Of a stretch of 12,028 nucleotides of DNA, positions 7,189 to 12,028 are shown in pieces. The position numbers and the translations under genes are program-made. Numbering within the stretch: the stretch's first letter is position 1; each line of letters starts with the position of its first letter. Location: the NCBI GenBank assembly GCA_034180005.1, contig JAXFPC010000013.1:1-12028 (forward strand). The letters run 5' to 3'. The DNA comes from JAXFPC01 sp034180005. GTDB lineage: Bacteria > Bacillota > Negativicutes > Acidaminococcales > Acidaminococcaceae. The notes below the pieces were generated by a model, which was not told the DNA's origin, ran no database searches, and worked only from the letters and a program-made list of their open reading frames with translations.

Positions 7189-7908
7189 ATGGGAAATGAA
7201 GCAGCAGCTGCAGCTCATGGAGGAGAACATTCCAGCGAAATAATCCATTATCTAGCGCAGGAAGTTGCGCCTGGCGTCGTTGTGCACATGCAGACGATGT
7301 ATATGACATGGATAACCATGGCGATTGTTTTTGTTCTTTTCTTCATGGCTGCGAGAAATCCAAAAATGGTTCCCAGCGGTCTGCAAAATGTGATGGAGTT
7401 TTTTATTGATTTCTTAAACGGTATGATGGAATCTACGCTTGGTATTAAGGGACGCAAGTATATGGCTCCTTTTATCATCACCTTGTTTATGTTCATCTTC
7501 ATCGGCAATGAGATCGGTATGCTTCCTCAAGTAGGCATCCATTGGACTTCGCCTACTAACGATATTAATACCTGCTTTGCTTTGTCTTTGACAGTAGCTG
7601 TCGGTGTGTATGTCGTGGGTATCTGCCAAAAAGGTCTGAGCCATTTCAAACATTTTGTGAGTCCGTCTACTGCTTTCCTGCCGCTGCACCTTTTAGAAGA
7701 GGTGACCAAGCCTTTGACTATGGCGCTTCGTCTATTCGGTAATATTTTGGCGGGCGAGATTTTGTTGATAGTACTTTATCAATTGTCTCCTTGGATAGTA
7801 CCTGAGTTCTGGGTAATGTTCAGCTTGTTTATAGGCTTCCTGCAGGCGTTTATTTTTACGATGCTGGCTCTGACAAGTTTTGCCATCGTTTTCGCGCATC
7901 ACGAATAG
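7189..7908 (+). CDS. atpB: ATP synthase F0 subunit a
   Basis: Stator channel subunit that carries ions to and from the c-ring. Length 239 residues. Seen: a short Ala/His-rich N-terminus, about five membrane segments, and the family signature TKPLTMALRLFGNILAGE with the essential arginine at R181, equivalent to E. coli R210. FIGNEIGMLP in the middle and a final hydrophobic hairpin ending LTSFAIVFAHHE are also typical. AAAGGAG at 7175-7181 with 7-base spacing supports the ATG at 7189. It is followed by a hairpin and then atpE. Confidence 0.96.
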   Translation: MGNEAAAAAHGGEHSSEIIHYLAQEVAPGVVVHMQTMYMTWITMAIVFVLFFMAARNPKMVPSGLQNVMEFFIDFLNGMMESTLGIKGRKYMAPFIITLFMFIFIGNEIGMLPQVGIHWTSPTNDINTCFALSLTVAVGVYVVGICQKGLSHFKHFVSPSTAFLPLHLLEEVTKPLTMALRLFGNILAGEILLIVLYQLSPWIVPEFWVMFSLFIGFLQAFIFTMLALTSFAIVFAHHE

Positions 7909-7918
7909 GGACGGCCCC

Positions 7919-7940
7919 TTCCCGCAACGACGGGAAAATT
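7919..7940 (+). promoter_or_regulatory. Intercistronic hairpin before atpE
   Basis: TTCCCG (7919-7924) and CGGGAA (7931-7936) form a perfect 6-bp stem with the 6-nucleotide loop CAACGA, followed by AATTTT. It resembles a weak intrinsic terminator or an RNA-processing/stability hairpin. It lies in the 63-base gap between atpB and atpE, the gene whose product is needed in the greatest number. Confidence 0.6.
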
Positions 7941-7971
7941 TTAAGAGATTTTCTTTGAAAGGATGAATGAA

Positions 7972-8226
7972 ATGACTGAAAATACAATTATTATTGCAGC
8001 ATCAGTGCTTGCTGTTGGCTTTATCTGCCTGGGCGCAGCACTCGGCGCCGGCGTTGGTAACGGAAATCTTACCGGCAGAGCTTTGGAATCCATGGCTCGC
8101 CAACCTGAGGAGTCCGGTAAAATTTTTACAAATATGTTGGTTTCTGTAGGTTTGGTTGAGTCCATGCCTATTTTGTGCTACGTTATTGCCATCGTTTTGG
8201 TATTTGCTAACCCCTTCGTAAAATAA
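7972..8226 (+). CDS. atpE: ATP synthase F0 subunit c
   Basis: Membrane rotor-ring subunit, 84 residues, a two-helix hairpin. Seen: a Gly/Ala-rich first helix with GAALGAGVGNG, the polar loop ARQPE, and the second helix with the ion-carrying carboxylate E63 in GLVESMP, ending FANPFVK. Ion-site residues are N30 (the Gln position of sodium-type c subunits), E63 and S64. A frame from ATG 7963 would place AAAGG directly against the start, while ATG 7972 has it 9 bases away and gives the usual short N-terminus, so I choose 7972. Confidence 0.95.
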   Translation: MTENTIIIAASVLAVGFICLGAALGAGVGNGNLTGRALESMARQPEESGKIFTNMLVSVGLVESMPILCYVIAIVLVFANPFVK

Positions 8227-8268
8227 TTTTGCGGTTATACGAAGAAGATACAAAGGAGCGTGCTATAA

Positions 8269-8748
8269 TTGATTAACATTAATGGAACATTTATTGCGCA
8301 GGTCCTGAACTTCTTGTTTCTTATTTTTGTTCTTGCAAAATTCGCATATAAACCGTTGGTAAAAATGATGGAAGATCGCAAGAATAAAATCGCCGGTGAT
8401 TTGGAGGCTGCTGATAAAGCTAAAGCTGAAGCGGAAGCCGTTAAATCCGAATATGCTGCAAAATTGGCGGAGGCAAGACAGGAAGCGCAGGCTATCATCG
8501 ACAATGCTCGTAAGACTGCTCAGGCTGCTCATGACAAGATTATTGCCGATACAAAAGCTGAGCAGGAGCAAGTTGTAGCTGCTGCTAAAGAGAGCATCGC
8601 TATGGAACAGAAAAAATCCATGGACGAAATCCGCGGTCAGGTTATCAATCTGAGCATCGCGGTTGCCAGCAAGATAGTTGAGCAAAAATTAGGTTCTGAA
8701 GATGATAAAGAATTGGCAGCTAAAATTACCGATTCTTTACTGAAATAA
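8269..8748 (+). CDS. atpF: ATP synthase F0 subunit b
   Basis: Peripheral-stalk subunit of 159 residues, normal for the family. Seen: one N-terminal membrane helix (about 7-25) followed by FAYKPLVKMMEDRKNKI and a long Ala/Glu/Lys-rich helix that dimerises and reaches up to F1; the C-terminal VASKIVEQKLGSEDDKELAAK segment is typical. The start is TTG at 8269, with AAGGAG at 8253-8258 and 10-base spacing; no ATG lies in a suitable position and the protein begins in family style (INGTFIAQVLNF). Only one b gene is present, so a homodimer is expected. No delta-type domain is attached to its C-terminus. Its usual neighbour atpH is missing. Confidence 0.95.
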   Translation: MININGTFIAQVLNFLFLIFVLAKFAYKPLVKMMEDRKNKIAGDLEAADKAKAEAEAVKSEYAAKLAEARQEAQAIIDNARKTAQAAHDKIIADTKAEQEQVVAAAKESIAMEQKKSMDEIRGQVINLSIAVASKIVEQKLGSEDDKELAAKITDSLLK

Positions 8749-8844
8749 TTTTTGACGGTATTCCCTTAATAAGCCGGACGAAATTCGACGGATTTCGCGA
8801 ACTCGTCGAGCGAAGAGCCGGTATTCGGAGGTGATTGGTACAAT
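8749..8844 (+). other. Structured atpF-atpA spacer where atpH would be expected
   Basis: A 96-base gap with no complete gene. CGAAAT (8779-8784) and ATTTCG (8792-8797) form a perfect 6-bp hairpin. TTCGC (8794-8798) and GCGAA (8810-8814) offer an alternative, mutually exclusive pairing, and CCGG occurs at 8774 and 8818. The ribosome binding site GGAGGTG (8827-8833) for the fusion gene follows. One frame is open from inside atpF to a TGA at 8832-8834. Confidence 0.5.
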
Positions 8845-10674
8845 ATGAAGAGCGAAGAAAATATTGCTGCGCTGAAACAGCAGTTGTCTAACTTCAACAT
8901 TGAACTCGGCTCTATTAAAGAGTTGTTAGATGTTACTGTAACTACAGCTAAAAAGTTAACTTCGGAAGAGTATCAATCCATTTCTGTAATTCTCACCGAG
9001 AAACTCGGCAGAGAGATTTTCTTAAACAAGAAAGTCGATAAGTCCATTCTCGGGGGTATCATTGTTCAAGTCGGAGATAAAGTGTTCGATGCCTCGGCTG
9101 CGCGTAAGCTGGCCAATGCTTCCGTGGAACTGAGCGGTATTGATATACACGAGTATCAAAAGCCTGCGGACATGGTAGCCGCTTTGACTGATAAGATTGA
9201 GAAAACAGATCTGGATGCTAATCTTGAAGAGGTCGGCGTTGTAGATAAGATCGGTGACGGTATCGCGACCGTTATCGGCATGAAAAATGCAATGGCCGGC
9301 GAGATGGTTGAACTGCCCCACAATGTTAAGGGCATGGTGCTGAACTTGAACCCGGATTCTATCGGCATCGTTCTTATGGGCGGTGAGAACCTGATTAAAG
9401 AGGGAGACAGTGTTCGTCGTACCGGAGAAATCATGGACGTACCTGTTGGCGAAGCTCTGCTGGGACGTGTTGTAAGTGCTATCGGTGCTCCGATAGACGG
9501 TAAAGGTGAAATAGCTGCTGCCGAACGTCGTCCGGTTGAATCTCCAGCTCACGGTATCGCTGATCGTAAGTCTGTTGATACTCCTTTGCAGACCGGTATA
9601 AAATGTATCGATGCACTGGTACCCATCGGACGCGGACAGCGCGAACTTATTATCGGCGATCGCGGCACAGGTAAAACTGCTGTTGCTGTCGATACGATTA
9701 TCAACCAAAAAGGTCTCGGCGTGATTTGTATTTATGTGGCAATAGGACAGAAAGCTTCCAACATTGCCCGTATTGTACGTACGCTTGAGCAGCATGGCGC
9801 TATGGAATACACCATCATCGTAACAGCTACCGCAGCTGATTCTGCTCCTTTGCAGTATCTGGCTCCTTATGCAGGCGTTACTATGGCGGAATATTTTATG
9901 GATCAGGGCAAAGATGTTCTCTGCGTATATGACGATTTGTCCAAACACGCGGTGGCATATCGTGCCATGTCTCTGCTGCTTCGTCGTCCGCCCGGACGTG
10001 AAGCTTACCCCGGCGATGTATTCTACTTGCATTCCCGCTTGCTGGAACGCGCAGCCAAACTTAATGATGTTGCTCCGCTCAAGGGAGGTTCCATTACAGC
10101 GCTGCCCATTATTGAAACTTTGGCCGGCGACGTTGGCGGATTTATTCCCACGAATGTTATCTCCATCACGGACGGACAGATTTTCCTGGAGTCTGAGTTG
10201 TTCTATTCCGGTATTCGTCCGGCAATAAACTCCGGCTTGTCAGTTTCCCGTGTAGGCGGCGCTGCTCAGATCAAAGCTATGAAACAGGTTGCAGGTACCT
10301 TGCGTCTTGACCTGGCCCAGTACCGTGAATTGGCAGCATTTGCTCAATTTGCTTCCGATTTGGACAAGGCCACTAAAGCTCAGTTGGATCGCGGTCAGCG
10401 TCTGACGGAATTGCTGAAGCAAGGCCAATACAGTCCGCTGCCTGTAGAAAAACAAGTAATGGCAATTTATCTTGGTACCAAAGGATATCTTGATGATGTC
10501 GAAGTTAAGGATGTAACTCGTTGCGAGAAAGAATTCCTTGACTATGTGTCTGCAAATCATCCGGAAATCGGAGAGGATATCGTTAAGACCAAGAAGCTTA
10601 CCGATGAAAATGAAGAGGCATTGAAGAAGGCTATCGCAGAGTTCAAAGATACTTTTGTAAGCGGAACGAGGTGA
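8845..10674 (+). CDS. atpA: ATP synthase delta C-terminal domain / alpha subunit fusion
   Basis: Catalytic-core subunit of F1 with an N-terminal extension, 609 residues against the usual 500-515. Residues about 28-95 read as the C-terminal domain of delta/OSCP: VTVTTAKKLTSEE, KLGREIFLNKKVDKSILGG, IIVQVGDKVFDASAARKL. A short linker leads into a near-complete alpha beginning MVAALTDKIEK (110-120), with EEVGVVDKIGDGIATVIG (128-145). The P-loop GDRGTGKT is at 271-278 and the arginine finger is R469 in SVSRVGG. The six-helix N-terminal domain of delta is absent. The extension is in frame without a stop, and the only good ribosome binding site (GGAGGTG, 11 bases before ATG 8845) is upstream of it, so the fusion is the translated product. 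atpG follows 6 bases after the stop. Confidence 0.92.
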   Translation: MKSEENIAALKQQLSNFNIELGSIKELLDVTVTTAKKLTSEEYQSISVILTEKLGREIFLNKKVDKSILGGIIVQVGDKVFDASAARKLANASVELSGIDIHEYQKPADMVAALTDKIEKTDLDANLEEVGVVDKIGDGIATVIGMKNAMAGEMVELPHNVKGMVLNLNPDSIGIVLMGGENLIKEGDSVRRTGEIMDVPVGEALLGRVVSAIGAPIDGKGEIAAAERRPVESPAHGIADRKSVDTPLQTGIKCIDALVPIGRGQRELIIGDRGTGKTAVAVDTIINQKGLGVICIYVAIGQKASNIARIVRTLEQHGAMEYTIIVTATAADSAPLQYLAPYAGVTMAEYFMDQGKDVLCVYDDLSKHAVAYRAMSLLLRRPPGREAYPGDVFYLHSRLLERAAKLNDVAPLKGGSITALPIIETLAGDVGGFIPTNVISITDGQIFLESELFYSGIRPAINSGLSVSRVGGAAQIKAMKQVAGTLRLDLAQYRELAAFAQFASDLDKATKAQLDRGQRLTELLKQGQYSPLPVEKQVMAIYLGTKGYLDDVEVKDVTRCEKEFLDYVSANHPEIGEDIVKTKKLTDENEEALKKAIAEFKDTFVSGTR

Positions 10675-10680
10675 TAACTG

Positions 10681-11565
10681 ATGGCTACTGCACGCGAGAT
10701 TCACAGTCGCATGAAAAGCGTAGGCAACATTGGTAAGATCACAAAGGCGATGAAGATGGTTGCGGCGGCACGTCTGAGAAAAGCTCAGGAAAGGGCTGCT
10801 GCAAGTCGTCCGTATGCTGTAAAGATCAAAGAAGTATTATCCAATGTAGTAAGCGATTCCGGGTTGTTGTCCGGACTCAACGCTGAAAAGCATCCGCTTC
10901 TGCAAAAGCGTGAGGTAAAAAAAGTCGGCTATCTTGTTATCAGCTCTGATAAGGGCCTGGCAGGAGCGTACAGCTCCAATGCTTTGAAAAAAGCCGTGGC
11001 CGAGATATCCGCATGTAAAGATGAGGTTGTTGTCATTACATGTGGACGCAAGGCTCGAGACTTTTTTACCCGTCGCGGTTATAATGTGCTCAGTTATCAT
11101 TTCGGTTTTTCTGACAGACCCGAATATCTCAACGCAGTTGACGTAGCGAGGGATGCTGCAGCAAAATTTGCCGCTGAAGAATTTGATGAGCTTCACATTA
11201 TATATACTATTTTTAAAACGGCTTTGTCCCAGGTGCCCACAAGTGAGATTATTCTGCCTGTAGTGGCTCCGCCGAAGGAAAAAGGCAAGGCCAGCGCCGC
11301 TTTCATATTTGAACCGAGCGAAGACGAGGCGCTAGAAGTACTCGTGCCAAGATATCTGGAAACAGTTATCTTTGCTTCACTGGTGCAGTCTGCGGCCAGT
11401 GAGTTAGGTTCTCGTATGACGGCGATGTCTTCAGCTACCGATAATGCGGGAAAGCTCAAACAAAAATTACTGCTCGGCTATAACAAAGCGCGTCAAGCAG
11501 GTATTACACGTGAGCTTACGGAAATTTGCGGCGGCGTTGAAGCGTTGAAACAAGCGCAAGAGTAA
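10681..11565 (+). CDS. atpG: ATP synthase F1 subunit gamma
   Basis: Central-stalk rotor subunit, 294 residues, normal length. Seen: N-terminal MATAREIHSRMKSVGNIGKI followed by TKAMKMVAAARLRKAQ, which forms the long helix inserted in the alpha/beta core; the conserved ISSDKGLAGAY (about 88-98); and the C-terminal AMSSATDNAGKLKQKL followed by YNKARQAGITRELTEI, the second long helix. GAGGTG at 10668-10673 overlaps the stop of the fusion gene and gives 7-base spacing to the ATG, suggesting translational coupling. Nothing is unusual except that it follows a fused alpha. Confidence 0.96.
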   Translation: MATAREIHSRMKSVGNIGKITKAMKMVAAARLRKAQERAAASRPYAVKIKEVLSNVVSDSGLLSGLNAEKHPLLQKREVKKVGYLVISSDKGLAGAYSSNALKKAVAEISACKDEVVVITCGRKARDFFTRRGYNVLSYHFGFSDRPEYLNAVDVARDAAAKFAAEEFDELHIIYTIFKTALSQVPTSEIILPVVAPPKEKGKASAAFIFEPSEDEALEVLVPRYLETVIFASLVQSAASELGSRMTAMSSATDNAGKLKQKLLLGYNKARQAGITRELTEICGGVEALKQAQE

Positions 11566-11594
11566 ATCTGATTTATTGTAGGGAGGCTAAAACC

Positions 11595-12028
11595 TTGAAT
11601 ACAGGTAGAATTATACAAGTTGTAGGTCCTGTTATCGACGTTGAGTTTCCTCCTAAGAGCATGCCGGCGATCTTAAACGCCTTGCAGGTAGATGGTACGA
11701 CCAACGACGGCAAGGAGAAGATCCATTTGACAGCCGAGGTTATGCAGCATATTGGCGGCAGCGTAGTACGCGCCGTTGCCATGAGCTCCACCGACGGTCT
11801 GGTACGAGGCATGGAGGTTGTTGACACCGGAGCTCCGATTCGTGTTCCGGTAGGTCCCGGAGTTTTGGGACGTATCTTCAACGTGCTGGGAGAAACTGTT
11901 GACCATGACGATACAAAAGTTGAAGCTGCTGATTACTGGCCGATTCACAGACCGGCACCGAGCTTTGACCAACAGGCTACAGCTACAAAAATTTTGGAAA
12001 CCGGTATTAAAGTCGTTGACCTTATCGC
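11595..12028 (+). CDS. atpD: ATP synthase F1 subunit beta (N-terminal part, cut by window end)
   Basis: Catalytic subunit of F1; 144 complete codons are present before the right edge. Seen: NTGRIIQVVGPVIDVEFP, the beta-barrel domain with LTAEVMQHIG, RAVAMSSTDGLVRGM, VPVGPGVLGRIFNVLGE, then WPIHRPAPSF and ILETGIKVVDLI, where the nucleotide-binding domain begins. The P-loop lies beyond the window. The start is TTG at 11595, with GGGAGG at 11581-11586 and 8-base spacing; no earlier in-frame ATG fits and the family N-terminus begins here. It lies 29 bases after atpG. atpC (epsilon) would be expected next. Confidence 0.95.
   Translation, partial: MNTGRIIQVVGPVIDVEFPPKSMPAILNALQVDGTTNDGKEKIHLTAEVMQHIGGSVVRAVAMSSTDGLVRGMEVVDTGAPIRVPVGPGVLGRIFNVLGETVDHDDTKVEAADYWPIHRPAPSFDQQATATKILETGIKVVDLI

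Noticed and set aside
8264..8269. TATAAT just before atpF as an internal promoter
   Set aside because: No -35 box lies at 16-19 bases upstream, and any transcript would start inside atpF after its start codon.
8740..8850. Simple frameshift or sequencing error hiding an intact atpH
   Set aside because: The gap is 96 bases, whereas the missing delta N-terminal domain would need about 300; a single indel cannot restore it. A larger assembly deletion cannot be excluded without reads, but it would not explain the in-frame junction of delta to alpha.
9022..10032. 336-codon open frame on the minus strand inside the delta/alpha fusion gene
   Set aside because: It lies wholly antisense to a strongly conserved coding sequence, has no ribosome binding site that I can see, and its translation is Ser/His/Cys-rich without family motifs; it is a codon-usage shadow.

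Overview
The window looks like chromosomal DNA of a Negativicutes-type Firmicute, that is, a member of the Firmicutes with an outer membrane. The Firmicute signs are strong GGAGG-type ribosome binding sites, a T-box riboswitch, a wecB/mnaA-type gene directly upstream of an atpI/atpB-type ATP synthase operon, and several TTG starts. The outer-membrane sign is a complete TonB-dependent receptor with signal peptide, TonB box, plug and a barrel ending in phenylalanine. I cannot name the genus from the sequence alone.

Layout from left to right. Positions 1-296, minus strand: promoter and T-box leader of a gene that lies beyond the left edge. It carries one full antiterminator/terminator and the start of a second T-box element immediately downstream. 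Positions 459-1964, plus strand: a HerA-like P-loop ATPase (YjgR/DUF853 family), closed by a strong hairpin terminator shared with the convergent receptor gene. Positions 2063-3985, minus strand: the TonB-dependent receptor. Positions 4228-6416, plus strand: a two-gene cell-envelope unit with a WecA/TagO-type lipid-linked sugar-phosphate transferase and a WecB-type UDP-GlcNAc 2-epimerase. Position 6418 to the right edge, plus strand: the F-type ATP synthase operon, in the order AtpZ-like, AtpI-like, atpB (a), atpE (c), atpF (b), a delta/alpha fusion, atpG (gamma) and atpD (beta, cut by the window end).

The most unusual item is in the ATP synthase operon. There is no separate atpH (delta/OSCP) gene between atpF and atpA. 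Instead the alpha subunit has about 105 extra N-terminal residues that read as the C-terminal, b-stalk-binding domain of delta, followed by an essentially full-length alpha. The N-terminal domain of delta, which normally sits on the alpha N-termini, is not encoded in this window. The peripheral-stalk connection would therefore be covalent, and potentially present three times per F1. All other subunits seen look orthodox, with the key arginine of subunit a, the carboxylate of subunit c, and the P-loop and arginine finger of alpha. The enzyme is therefore probably functional rather than decayed.

Secondary points of interest are the tandem T-box modules with different tRNA-end-reading bases, a hybrid ion-binding signature in subunit c, a hairpin just before atpE, and a structured atpF-atpA spacer located where atpH would be expected.
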